From Fusibacter paucivorans (GTDB taxonomy: Bacteria; Bacillota; Clostridia; Peptostreptococcales; Acidaminobacteraceae), in assembly GCF_018390735.1 (NCBI RefSeq), contig NZ_JAHBCL010000007.1, positions 83,424 through 147,423 on the forward strand: a DNA stretch of 64,000 bases, given 5' to 3'. Every line of letters starts with the position of its first letter. The first letter of the stretch is position 1. Below the pieces are notes generated by a model. It did no database searches. It was given only the letters and a program-made list of their open reading frames with translations, and was not told where the DNA came from. Shown in pieces: positions 50,839 to 60,800 of this stretch. The position numbers were made by a program, and so were the translations under genes.

Positions 50839-52565
50839 ATGTTGCGAATAGGATTATAAAAATGTCTGGTAAAGAAGGGTGGCGGATCAAGGCGGCAATT
50901 GTACTTTCAGTTTTTGAGGGAATCTTTATTGCAGCACCGCTGGGACTGATTTATTATGGAATATTAATTATCTTGGAATCGAACGCGACGCCGGCAGCAT
51001 CTGTTAGGATTGGGATCATCATGCTGATGCTTGTTTTATTTCGAGCCTTTTTTAAGTTCTTAATTGATAAATTGCAAGGCGGAATGGCTTATGAACTATT
51101 TGCAAGTGAACGTCTGAAACTAGGTGAACATTTAAAACGGCTTCCAATGGGTTATTTTTCAGAGGGGAATATTGGCAATATTACGTCAGTTATAACGACT
51201 GACATCGTATTTGCAGAACAATGGGGCATGCATGCCGTTGCAACAGTTATAAGCAGTTATGTCGGCATAGCAATCAATATACTGCTCATGCTGTTTATTG
51301 ACTGGCGTGTTAGTTTAATCCTCACACTGATATTAATCGTTTCATCCATAACATTGAAACAATTTAATCGCGCTTCAAAAAAAGAATCAAAAATCCGACA
51401 AGATGGTTTTGCACAATTGACCAAAGCAATCATTGAGTATGTCAAAGGGATTGGCGTTATTAAAAGCTTTAATGTTCAAAGAGAAGGAGACAGTGATATC
51501 AATCATGCTTTTGATACTTTTAAGGCAATAAGCATCCGCGTGGAAAAGGGACTCTCGGGTCTATATAGAAGCTATATGTACTGGTTTGCATTAGGTGTTG
51601 CCTGTATTATAGCGACTGCTGTTTATGATTACAACGCAGAACATATTCAACTTGCTTGGTGTATTCTGATACTTTTATTTTCGATGCAGTTTTTTGCAAG
51701 TTTTAAGGCATTGGGATCAATGGCAACATTGCTTCGCGTTATGGAAGCTGGATTGGATCGATATGATGCCATTATTGCTGTGGAAGAGATTGACGCAGAT
51801 GGCAAAGCAATTGTGTTAGACAATTTTGATATTGTATTTGATCATGTTAGTTTTGCTTATGATCAAACAGACGTCATTCATGATGTCAGCTTTGAAATAC
51901 CAGCGCGTTGCATGACCGCTTTAGTCGGGAAGTCCGGATCTGGAAAATCGACAATAACAAATTTAATTGCAAGATTTTGGGATGTACAGCAAGGGGCAAT
52001 CACGATAGGCGGCGTCAATATCAAAGAGATGACAGTAGAGAGTCTGCTTGAAAACATCAGCATGGTCTTTCAAAACGTGTATCTATTTAACGATAGCATT
52101 CTTGAAAACGTACGCTTTGGAAGACCAGAGGCTACAAAAGATGAAATTATTGAAGTGTGTAAAAAAGCAAGATGCCATGAATTTATCATGGCATTGGAAA
52201 ATGGCTATGATACGATCGTAAATGAAAGTGGTGCAAGTCTATCGGGAGGCGAAAAACAGCGTATTGCTATTGCGAGGGCAATGTTAAAAGATGCCCCAAT
52301 CATCCTTTTGGATGAAGCGACGGCAAACATAGATCCGGATAATGAACAAATTATCCAAGAAGCGATCAATGCTCTCGTACAAAACAAGACCCTAGTTCTT
52401 ATTGCACATAAGCTGTCAACCATTAGAAATGCCGATCAGATTATCGTGATGGAAGAAGGGCGAATCATTCAACAGGGAAATCATAAACAATTAATTGAAT
52501 CAGATGGTTTGTATCTTGAATTTTGGAAGCGTCGAACCAAAGCAACCAGCTGGAAAATAAGCTAA
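50832..52565 (+). CDS. ABC exporter-fold half transporter (YbtQ/IrtB-like)
   Basis: 577 residues. Membrane domain (about 1-315) then ATPase with Walker A GKSGSGKST, signature LSGGEKQRIAIARAM, Walker B IILLDEATANID and H-loop IAHKLS. Both ATP sites of the pair look complete. GGAGGGACAGCT precedes the ATG, which overlaps the first half-transporter. Substrate is inferred from context only. It ends 27 bp from the convergent lrgB. Confidence 0.85.
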   Translation: MLNVANRIIKMSGKEGWRIKAAIVLSVFEGIFIAAPLGLIYYGILIILESNATPAASVRIGIIMLMLVLFRAFFKFLIDKLQGGMAYELFASERLKLGEHLKRLPMGYFSEGNIGNITSVITTDIVFAEQWGMHAVATVISSYVGIAINILLMLFIDWRVSLILTLILIVSSITLKQFNRASKKESKIRQDGFAQLTKAIIEYVKGIGVIKSFNVQREGDSDINHAFDTFKAISIRVEKGLSGLYRSYMYWFALGVACIIATAVYDYNAEHIQLAWCILILLFSMQFFASFKALGSMATLLRVMEAGLDRYDAIIAVEEIDADGKAIVLDNFDIVFDHVSFAYDQTDVIHDVSFEIPARCMTALVGKSGSGKSTITNLIARFWDVQQGAITIGGVNIKEMTVESLLENISMVFQNVYLFNDSILENVRFGRPEATKDEIIEVCKKARCHEFIMALENGYDTIVNESGASLSGGEKQRIAIARAMLKDAPIILLDEATANIDPDNEQIIQEAINALVQNKTLVLIAHKLSTIRNADQIIVMEEGRIIQQGNHKQLIESDGLYLEFWKRRTKATSWKIS

Positions 52566-52592
52566 AAAGGCTCTTGAATAATACGTTGCGGC

Positions 52593-53288
52593 CTACACCA
52601 AGCCAAACCACCTAGCGAGAAATGGTACGATGAGAACGGTGATGAGACCTGCCAGTGCAATTGCTGAACTTGAGAAGGCACCTTCTTCTTCGCCGAGTTC
52701 GAGTGCTTTGGAAGTGCCAACTGCATGTGATGCCGTTCCAATGCCAATGCCTTTCGCAATTGCGTTAAAATTCGGAAATAGCTTGACGGCAAAAGGTGCA
52801 AGAAAAGCACCTGACATACCAGTAATCACGACGAGAATAATGGTAAGCGGTTCTTCGCCGCCTAAAATCTGAGTTAGTGATATTGCCATCGGCGTGGTAA
52901 TTGATTTTGGTAATGCAGAGAGCGTGAGCATATCGCTGAGCCCCATCGCTTTAGCCATTAACAAAATGGTAAAGAATGAAGTCGCGACACCTGCGGTAAT
53001 GCCAATAATCAAACTGATAAAATGCTTTTTGATGACAGTACGCTGACGGTAGAGCATAATACCCAAGGCGACGGTGAGAGGGCTGAGAAAAAAGTGAATA
53101 TAATCAGCGCCGATTTTATAAGATTCATAAGGTATGTGAAACAGCGATAAAAAACCGATAATCATAAACATGGCGAGTAAAAGCGGGTTAAAGAGATCAT
53201 TTTTAAATCGCGCTTTTATTTTAAGCCCAATTTGATAAGTTATAATGGATAGAAAGATGCCAAATACAGGTGAATTTAAGAGATTCAT
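52593..53288 (-). CDS. lrgB: LrgB/CidB family membrane protein
   Basis: 231 residues, about seven helices. The segments LSALPKSITTPMAISLTQILGG and GIGIGTASHAVGTSKALELGEEEGAFSS are the LrgB/YohK signature. LrgAB modulates murein hydrolase activity and, in several species, exports or imports pyruvate. The ATG overlaps the lrgA stop by 4 nt. Confidence 0.93.
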   Translation of the reverse strand: MNLLNSPVFGIFLSIITYQIGLKIKARFKNDLFNPLLLAMFMIIGFLSLFHIPYESYKIGADYIHFFLSPLTVALGIMLYRQRTVIKKHFISLIIGITAGVATSFFTILLMAKAMGLSDMLTLSALPKSITTPMAISLTQILGGEEPLTIILVVITGMSGAFLAPFAVKLFPNFNAIAKGIGIGTASHAVGTSKALELGEEEGAFSSSAIALAGLITVLIVPFLARWFGLV

Positions 53289-53644
53289 TTCTTGCTCCTT
53301 GCAGATGTCAATAGCTGTGTTACCACCATCGTGACGACCATGGTGACAAACGTCGATACAATGGCGATGGTGAATAACTTGATAGCGGCGCCCTTTAGTG
53401 CATCCGTGACAGCTAGTACGCCAATGCTGGCAGGGATAAAGAAAAAGGCAATGTTATTAAGAAAAAAATCACTGGTCTCCTTTATGTGTGTTTCTTTTAA
53501 AATCCCGGTGGACAGCGCTATGAAAAGCAGCAGCATCCCCATAATGGCGCCGGGAATGACAATGATGCCTGCGAATAAGCTGCTGATCCATTCACCGACG
53601 ATCCAAAAAGCGAGTAAAATGCCCAGTTGCATGATATATTTCAT
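53285..53644 (-). CDS. lrgA: LrgA/CidA holin-like protein
   Basis: 119 residues from the ATG at 53644, with AAGGAGG 5 nt upstream; the longer frame to 53704 runs into the promoter. Four helices with the family motif GAIMGMLLLFIAL and FFLNNIAFFFIPASIGVL. Holin-like partner of LrgB. Its ribosome site is inside a perfect palindrome. Confidence 0.92.
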   Translation of the reverse strand: MKYIMQLGILLAFWIVGEWISSLFAGIIVIPGAIMGMLLLFIALSTGILKETHIKETSDFFLNNIAFFFIPASIGVLAVTDALKGAAIKLFTIAIVSTFVTMVVTMVVTQLLTSARSKK

Positions 53645-53653
53645 GTTGTCCTC

Positions 53654-53704
53654 CTTATGCGAATCGCATAAGTCTATTTTAATGACACGATTTTTAAAAA
53701 TCAA
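53654..53704 (-). promoter_or_regulatory. lrgAB promoter and operator-like palindrome
   Basis: Minus-strand TTGATT (53699-53704), 17 bp, TAAAAT (53676-53681). A perfect palindrome of 9-bp arms (CTTATGCGA / TCGCATAAG, 53654-53672) starts 3 bp after the -10 box. It covers the transcript start and the first bases of the ribosome site, so it could be an operator or a hairpin that hides the Shine-Dalgarno. Confidence 0.7.
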
Positions 53705-53813
53705 GTCTCTAGCAGCAGATACATGATTTAAACAATTGACTGCAAATAAATGCTATCGCAAAAATAATGTGACACAAAAAGATGCTTATCAGTGCAAGAG
53801 GCTGTATTTAGCG

Positions 53814-53846
53814 AGAAAAAAAGCATACCCATCAATGGATATGCTT
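53814..53846 (-). terminator. Terminator after htpG
   Basis: AAGCATACCCAT / ATGGATATGCTT with a 2-nt loop and one mismatch near the middle, followed by a T run on the minus strand. Confidence 0.75.
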
Positions 53847-53912
53847 ATATAATATGATTTTCAGTATATTTTCGATTAATAGACTTGCAGCAAGCGCTGG
53901 CGATACTCCGAA

Positions 53913-55775
53913 CTAGATCAGTTTTGTCAGCAAAGTATTGCTGCGGGAGATAAATGCTGTCATGGCTTCTGGACTGAGTTGTGTATGACTTAAAAGTGCA
54001 AGATCGTATAATTGTGCACAAATCATTTGAACCGTTTCATTATCGCCGTCATCTTGTTTAATGAGATAATCAACCAATGGATGCTGCTCGTTGAGCACCA
54101 GTGTCGTTTCCCCCTTGAGCATATCAGCATTCATGCCCGGCATGCTGTACATTTTCATCATATCCTGCATTCTTCTGGATTCTTCTGACAGGACAATCAT
54201 ACTTGAGAGATTTTCTGATTTCATGTTTTCGAGTCTAAGCGTAATGGCTTCTAAATCCAATGCCTTTTTAAAGAAATCTGTCAATTTCTCAGTCAACGTC
54301 TTTTGCTCTTCTTCCGTAAGGCTTGAATTGTTGCGCAATGCCTCGGAAACGTCAGCGTCTACGCGTTCAAATTTTACATCCTCATTTTTAGATTCGATGA
54401 GTGAAATAAAAGCTGAATCAATCGGATGATCTAAAATGACGGCATTCATTTCCTGTGATTTAAAGAGGCTGATATACTGTGCCTGTTGAACGGTATCCGT
54501 TGCGTAATAAACTTTTTTATCAGGTGCTTTTTCAAGGTATTCTGAAAGTGTGACATAGGTGTCTTCAATGGTTTTATAAATAAAGCTCTTCTCGACATTT
54601 TCGTAGAACTTTTCATCTTTCAACGCGCCAAACTTAATAAATGGATTGATATCGTCCCAAAAGCCCTCGTAGGTTTCGCGTTCAGTTTTATAGAGTGCGT
54701 TGAGCTTGTCTGCGACCTTTTTCGTAATGTAACTGGAAATCTTCTTAACGAATCCATCATTTTGAAGAAAACTTCTTGATACGTTGAGCGGTAAATCTGG
54801 ACAGTCAATAACGCCTTTCAACAATAATAAGAATTCTGGAATGACTTCTTTAATATTATCAGCGACAAAGACTTGTGAATTGTATAATTTAATCTGGCCT
54901 TCAATGCGATCGAATTCTGTATTGAGACGTGGGAAATATAAAATACCTTTGAGGTTAAAAGGGTAATCCATGTTTAAATGAATCCAGAATAAAGGCTCTT
55001 TAAAGTCGTTAAAAGTTGACTGATAAAATGATTTGTAGTCCTCATCTGTGCATTCGCTCGGCTGCTTCGTGTAGAGTGGTTTTGTCTCATTGAGCGGTTC
55101 AGGCGGCAGCAGATTGCCATCAGCGTCTTTGAGTGGTTCTTTTCCGACGATATCGAAGAAGATTTCTACAGGCATAAAACTACAGTACTTTTTGATGGTC
55201 TGCTTTACTTCGTATTCTTTTAGAAAATCCTTGCCGTCATCAGTGATATGGAGAATAATATCTGTACCGCGTGATTCGCGTGTGCCTTCAGTCATTTCAA
55301 ATGTCGTGCCGCCATCGCATTTCCAGTTAACGGGCTCAGCATCTGGAAGGTAGGATCTTGTATGAATCTCAACATCGGAAGAAACCATAAAAGCTGAATA
55401 AAAGCCAAGGCCAAAATGACCGATAATTTGATCTTTATCCGATTTGTCTTTATAGTTTTTGATGAAGTCCTCTGCACCTGAAAAAGCGATTTGATTAATG
55501 TACTTTTTGATTTCTTCGGCAGTCATTCCGATGCCGTTATCACTGAAGGTAAGTGTTTTTGCTTCTTCATCAAGTGTAACGGTTATTTTATAATCGGGAT
55601 TTTCTTCGATTTGAGCTTCGTTAATCATCACAAGCTTTTGTAGCTTTGTGATTGCATCGCTCGCATTTGAAATCAGTTCTCTGACAAAGATGTCATGATC
55701 TGAATAAAGCCATTTTTTTATAATGGGAAAGATATTCTCACTGTGTATGGACAAACTGCCCTTTTCCAATGACAT
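53913..55775 (-). CDS. htpG: Molecular chaperone HtpG (Hsp90)
   Basis: 620 residues, normal length. The N-terminal ATPase domain has ELISNASDAITKL, FSDNGIGMT and GHFGLGFYSAFMV; the middle domain contains LPLNVSRSFLQND; the C-terminal dimer domain is present. ATP-dependent cytoplasmic chaperone. AGGAG lies 8 nt before the ATG. A good promoter and a perfect CIRCE element are upstream, so HrcA probably controls it, unlike Bacillus subtilis where htpG is not in the CIRCE regulon. Confidence 0.96.
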   Translation of the reverse strand: MSLEKGSLSIHSENIFPIIKKWLYSDHDIFVRELISNASDAITKLQKLVMINEAQIEENPDYKITVTLDEEAKTLTFSDNGIGMTAEEIKKYINQIAFSGAEDFIKNYKDKSDKDQIIGHFGLGFYSAFMVSSDVEIHTRSYLPDAEPVNWKCDGGTTFEMTEGTRESRGTDIILHITDDGKDFLKEYEVKQTIKKYCSFMPVEIFFDIVGKEPLKDADGNLLPPEPLNETKPLYTKQPSECTDEDYKSFYQSTFNDFKEPLFWIHLNMDYPFNLKGILYFPRLNTEFDRIEGQIKLYNSQVFVADNIKEVIPEFLLLLKGVIDCPDLPLNVSRSFLQNDGFVKKISSYITKKVADKLNALYKTERETYEGFWDDINPFIKFGALKDEKFYENVEKSFIYKTIEDTYVTLSEYLEKAPDKKVYYATDTVQQAQYISLFKSQEMNAVILDHPIDSAFISLIESKNEDVKFERVDADVSEALRNNSSLTEEEQKTLTEKLTDFFKKALDLEAITLRLENMKSENLSSMIVLSEESRRMQDMMKMYSMPGMNADMLKGETTLVLNEQHPLVDYLIKQDDGDNETVQMICAQLYDLALLSHTQLSPEAMTAFISRSNTLLTKLI

Positions 55776-55828
55776 ATGATCAACTCCTATCTGTCTTTTT
55801 TTAATTGATTATTGATTACATCGATTCT

Positions 55829-55857
55829 ATGATAGTCAATTAAAGTCGAAAAGTCAA
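55829..55857 (-). promoter_or_regulatory. htpG promoter
   Basis: Minus-strand TTGACT (55852-55857), 17 bp, TATCAT (55829-55834). Confidence 0.75.
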
Positions 55858-55863
55858 GAAGTT

Positions 55864-55890
55864 TTAGCACTCAAATGAAAGGAGTGCTAA
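55864..55890. promoter_or_regulatory. CIRCE element (HrcA operator)
   Basis: TTAGCACTC, 9 bp, GAGTGCTAA: an exact match to the CIRCE consensus. It lies 6 bp upstream of the htpG -35 box rather than over the transcript start. It is also in the region between htpG and the divergent dehalogenase-like gene, so it could affect both. Confidence 0.92.
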
Positions 55891-56044
55891 CAGCCCCGAG
55901 GTAATGGGTTTCACGCGTTAATGATCAACAGTTGGATTTAGCATGTGTGAAACGGCATCGCCTGTGTTTGTTTTGCGCAGTAATGGTGATTTATGATATG
56001 ATTCACTCACGGTGATGCTAAAAATAGGTTGGGGGATTATAGAG

Positions 56045-57103
56045 ATGAAAATTGACGAACGCGACACGATTTTATCGAGAATTAGGTATCAGCCAAATGA
56101 TGGTATGTATGAAGATTATTATAAGAAACATCCTGAAAAGCAGGCAATTGACGATCTATTAAGGGCAATGCCGGATATTAATGCTGAGACAACGCCGATG
56201 TATCAATCGCTGAAGTCGCCCTTTGCCGATAGTGCCTTTGACTTTATTGCAGATATTAAGCAATTTTCAAGACAAAATGCGAAACGAGCACCTCAGCATG
56301 TCGATGCGATGCAAATGACTACGCAGATAAAAAAATTAGCACATTATCTAGGCGCATCCGCAGTGGGCATTGCCAAGATGGATGCCGATGATTACTATAC
56401 ACATCGCGGCCGAACGAAGGCGCATTACGGAACGCCCATCACAGATGAAGGTGCTTATGGGATTGTTCTTATAAAGGAAATGAATCGTGAAATGATTAAT
56501 CGCGCACCGCACTTAGAAGAGATGACGGAAGTGACAAAAGCCTATTTTGACTTGGCAGTTATGGGGATGTGGCTTAGCTATTATATCGCCAACCTTGGCT
56601 ATGATGCCAAAAACAATATGGATATGGACTATTTGATGTATACACCACGTGTGGCAGAACTGGCTGGTCTCGGTGAAGTAGGGCGTGCAGGCCTGCTTGT
56701 GACGCCGGATTATGGCATGCGTGTGCGCATTGGAATTGTAACGACGGATTTGCCGCTTGTTGCCGATAAGCCTATTGATTATGGGATTAAAGGACTTTGC
56801 GGCATTTGCGGGCTGTGTGCAAAACATTGTCCAAGCAGGGCAATTATGCGCGGCAAACCCGTTGCACTGGATGAAAATCGAACAGGCTATATCAGTGATC
56901 AGGAAAAATGCTTTAAAATGTGGAAGACACTGGGGACCGATTGTGGAATTTGCCTTTCTGTCTGCCCATTATCACAAGCCTTGCCAGACGATGTGCGTCA
57001 AAGCCTTCAAACAGATCCTAAAAGCATTGTCGATTGGCATCGTCAAAAGATTGGCAAACGCGTCTATACGAAAGAGCCTTTGGCACTATTTAGAGATGAA
57101 TAG
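56045..57103 (+). CDS. Soluble reductive-dehalogenase-like iron-sulfur protein
   Basis: 352 residues from the ATG at 56045; an in-frame ATG at 56012 is less likely. The middle part (about 95-255) resembles the corrinoid-binding core of reductive dehalogenases and QueG-like proteins (HYLGASAVGIAKMD, LGEVGRAGLLVTPDYGMRVR). The C-terminus has two 4Fe-4S motifs: CGICGLCAKHCPSRAI and CGICLSVCPLSQ, with CFKM between. There is no Tat signal and no membrane anchor gene (RdhB) nearby, so it is cytoplasmic and the substrate is unknown. Confidence 0.78.
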   Translation: MKIDERDTILSRIRYQPNDGMYEDYYKKHPEKQAIDDLLRAMPDINAETTPMYQSLKSPFADSAFDFIADIKQFSRQNAKRAPQHVDAMQMTTQIKKLAHYLGASAVGIAKMDADDYYTHRGRTKAHYGTPITDEGAYGIVLIKEMNREMINRAPHLEEMTEVTKAYFDLAVMGMWLSYYIANLGYDAKNNMDMDYLMYTPRVAELAGLGEVGRAGLLVTPDYGMRVRIGIVTTDLPLVADKPIDYGIKGLCGICGLCAKHCPSRAIMRGKPVALDENRTGYISDQEKCFKMWKTLGTDCGICLSVCPLSQALPDDVRQSLQTDPKSIVDWHRQKIGKRVYTKEPLALFRDE

Positions 57104-57591
57104 AGCTGTAAACAAAACAAGTGCTTAAAAATATTAAATGGCAATGTCGTCTGCTCGCTATGTTTGATACGAGCATGCGCTTAAGTGCCTCAAAGGCAGC
57201 TACAGTATTGGCGCATGCAGTCAAGTGTGTATAAAATTTTATAAATGCAATTGATTTAAATGAAAGAAACTTGGGTGAAAGTATTGGCATTACTCGGGTT
57301 TCATACAAAGATGATGTATTTATGCATGATATTAGCTTAAGAAAGCTATTTTGTGCATAAAAAAATGCAATGTAAACAGAAAAGTCAAAAAAATGAAACT
57401 TTCAGAAAAAAAAAAATCAAATCGTACGATTTCAGATTTTAAAACATTGTCATATTTGAATTGACTGAAACATTGTCATTTCAATAAAAACAGCGTTTTA
57501 GTGTCTGTATGCGTTTGTTTTGCTCACGCGGACAAAATGCGTTTATACATTATACATAGATAAAATTTATGAATAGTCCATGTATAAAGTA
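57104..57591. other. AT-rich non-coding stretch before gltB
   Basis: No convincing gene. It contains a perfect 14-bp palindrome AAATCGTACGATTT (57419-57432) and the 12-bp direct repeat AAACATTGTCAT at 57442 and 57468, 26 bp apart, which may be protein-binding sites for the glt promoter. Confidence 0.5.
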
Positions 57592-57620
57592 TTGTCTTAT
57601 GCAAGGAAGTGTTATATAAT
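57592..57620 (+). promoter_or_regulatory. gltBD promoter
   Basis: TTGTCT (57592-57597), 17 bp, TATAAT (57615-57620). The leader to gltB would be about 220 nt. It contains ATGTAA (57746-57751) directly after AGGAGACC, a start codon followed at once by a stop. Confidence 0.65.
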
Positions 57621-57790
57621 ATTCAAAATCAGAAAAGAGAATTGAAGCGCTATAATGCAAATGAAATGAATGAACGCAATGACTTCAATTTTATGAATTG
57701 ATGCTATAAAGATCAGTTACATACGGAATTTGAAAACAGGAGACCATGTAAAAGCATCTGGCCAGTCCGGCAGTTTTTGTCTCTCATTTT

Positions 57791-57833
57791 TAGACAAATT
57801 TTGTATGTATACTGAATACAACAAATTGGTCTA
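57791..57833 (+). repeat. Imperfect inverted repeat just before the gltB ribosome site
   Basis: TAGACAAATTTTGTAT and, after 9 nt, ATACAACAAATTGGTCTA pair with two small bulges or mismatches. The hairpin ends where AGGGGGG begins, so it could be an operator or a translation-control hairpin. Confidence 0.55.
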
Positions 57834-57845
57834 GGGGGGATGAAT

Positions 57846-60800
57846 ATGGTGTCGAATGGATTACCATCTGCGCAGGGTCTTTACGATCCGAGTTATGAAA
57901 AGGACAATTGTGGCGTTGGTTTCATCGCAAATATAAAAGGTGAAAAGAGTCACGAAGTTGTCAAAAAAGGCATTGAAATTTTGGTGAACATGACACATAG
58001 AGGCGCCGCTGGGTCTGATCCGACCACTGGTGATGGTGCGGGTCTCATGGTACAAATTCCACACGAATTTTTTAAAATTGCCTGTACGAACTTAGGCATG
58101 GAACTGCCGGAGGCGAGAGCATATGCAGTGGGCATGATGTTTTTGCCGAAGACGCCGGCAGTGCGTTACCAATGTGAAGGTATTACAGAACGCATTGTTG
58201 AAGAAGAGGGTGCGAGCTTGATTGGCTGGCGTCTCGTACCGGTAGATAATCGCTCAATTGGTGATACGGCTAGGTATACAGAACCGATTATTAAGCAGGT
58301 TATTATCGGCATGGGGAGCATTCAGACAGTTGAAGCCTTTGAAGCAAAGCTCTACCTCATCCGAAAACGTATTGAAAACGAGATTGCAAAGCGCGTTGCC
58401 AAGGGCAATGAGCTGTTCTATATTTGCAGTATGTCCAATAAAACAATTGTTTATAAAGGACTGTTGTTGCCGGAACAAATTGCAAGCTTTTATATTGACT
58501 TAGATGATTTAAACTTTAAGAGCGCGATGGCGATGGTGCATTCACGCTTTAGTACCAACACCTTTCCGACTTGGGAATTGGCACATCCATATCGTTATTT
58601 GGCACATAACGGTGAAATTAATACCATCCGCGGCAATCGAAACTGGATGAATGCACGCGAAGGTGTCCTTAAGTCGGACGTATATCAAAAAGATGTTTCA
58701 AAGCTATTCCCGATTTTAACGCCAAATATGAGTGACTCGGGATCACTTGACAATGTTTTTGAACTGCTCAGAACGCATGGCAAAAGCAATTCACACGCTT
58801 TAACAATGCTCATACCGGAAGCATGGGAGAATGATCTCAACATGAATGAGCACAAGCGATGCTATTATGAATACAATGCTTCAATGGTTGAACCATGGGA
58901 TGGTCCTGCCGCTGTCTTTTTCTGCGACGGCGATCAAGTCGGCGCTACACTCGATAGAAATGGTTTAAGGCCCGCAAAATATGTGATTACAAATGACGGC
59001 TTTATGGTCATGGCTTCTGAACTCGGCGTTATTCGCTTCGAACCGGAACGCATCATGAAAAAGGGCAGACTTGAACCAGGGAAGATGATAATGGTTGATA
59101 TTAACAAGGGTGCCGTTATCGAAGACGAAGCAATCAAAGCGGAGATCTATGAGAGCTTCCCATATCTTGAAGCCGTTAATGAGCGCCGCGTTACGCTGGA
59201 TACAATGCCTGAGTTTAAAGAAAACTATCAGATCAGAAGTGAAACGCTGACAGAAAAACAGTATGCGTTTGGCTATACGCTGGAAGATATTCATGAAATT
59301 GTCAAAGTCATGGCGGAAACAGGCAAAGAGCCAATTGGTGCAATGGGTAATGATGCACCGCTTGCGGTTTTCTCCGATCAGCCTCAGACGCTCTTTAACT
59401 ATTTTAGACAGCTTTTCGCGCAGGTTACCAACCCGCCGATTGATCCGATTCGTGAAAAGATCGTTATGTCGCTTAAAAACTATATTGGTTCACAGGCGAG
59501 TATGCTGTCAATGTCTCCGGATGTCGAGCCGTTTATTGAAATCCCGTCACCGGTGTTGAACAATATTGATATGGGAAAAATACGTTCCCTTCGCAATGAG
59601 CACTTTAAATCAACAAAAATCCCCATTACGTTTAAAGCGGATTTAGGCGTTGATGGTTTTAAAGCAGCTCTTCAAAGCATTTGCGAACGCGCATCAAGAC
59701 GTGTTGCAGAGGGGTATAATATACTCATTCTCAGTGATAAGAAAGTAGATGGTTACGAGGCTTCAATTCCTAGTCTCCTAGCGGTCTCAGCGATTCACCA
59801 TCATTTGATTGCCGAGAAGACCAGAACAAAAGTATCCATTATTGTCGAATCCGGTGATGCGCGTGATACAACGCATATTGCAATGCTCGTCGCATATGGT
59901 GCCAGTGCCGTGAATCCATATCTTGCGATTGAAACAGCACGTGAATTGGCGCGTAAGAAGATTATTCACAATATGACTGAAGATGAAGCAACGGAAAATT
60001 ATGTACATGCCTTGAGTACAGGCCTTCAAAAGATTTTATCCAAAATGGGTATCTGTACGGTTCAATCTTACCATGGTGCTCAGATTTTTGAAGCGCTGGG
60101 ACTCAGTCAGGCATTTGTGGATCAATATTTCCCGGGAACGCCTTCCAGAATTGGCGGACTCAATGTAGAATCCATCGCAAAAGAGACAATCAGCAAACAT
60201 CATAAGGCCTTTAACCGTTTACGAAAATCTATGAATGACCTTGAAATCGGTGGGCAGCTTATTTGGCGTAATGGTGCAGAACGACATTTGTTCAACCCAG
60301 AAACGATTTCGCTTTTACAACGGGCAACACGTAATAACGATTTCAGAACATTCCAGGAATATACGAGAATTATCAACAACCAGGCTAAAGGGCTTTCAAC
60401 TGTTCGCGGAATGTTTGAACTGATTAATGCACCGCAGCCGATTAGCATTGACGAAGTTGAACCAGTGAGTGAAATTCTCAAACGCTTTGTAACGGGTGCT
60501 ATGTCATTTGGCTCCTTGAGCAAAGAAGTTCATGAAACGATTGCCATTGCCATGAACCGCATTGGCGCTAGAAGCAACAGTGGTGAAGGCGGCGAAGACC
60601 CGGCGCGTTATCAAATTGATGATGAAGGCAATAACCGCAGAAGTGCCATTAAACAAGTGGCATCAGCTCGTTTCGGCGTCAATACGCATTATATAATGAA
60701 TGCAGATGAACTCCAAATAAAAGTGGCACAAGGTGCAAAACCAGGTGAAGGCGGTCATTTGCCGGGACCAAAAGTAGATGCGCACATTGCACGCGTTAGA

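Noticed and set aside
57090..57308. 72-codon minus-strand ORF after the dehalogenase-like gene
   Set aside because: No ribosome site, odd composition, lies in AT-rich non-coding DNA.
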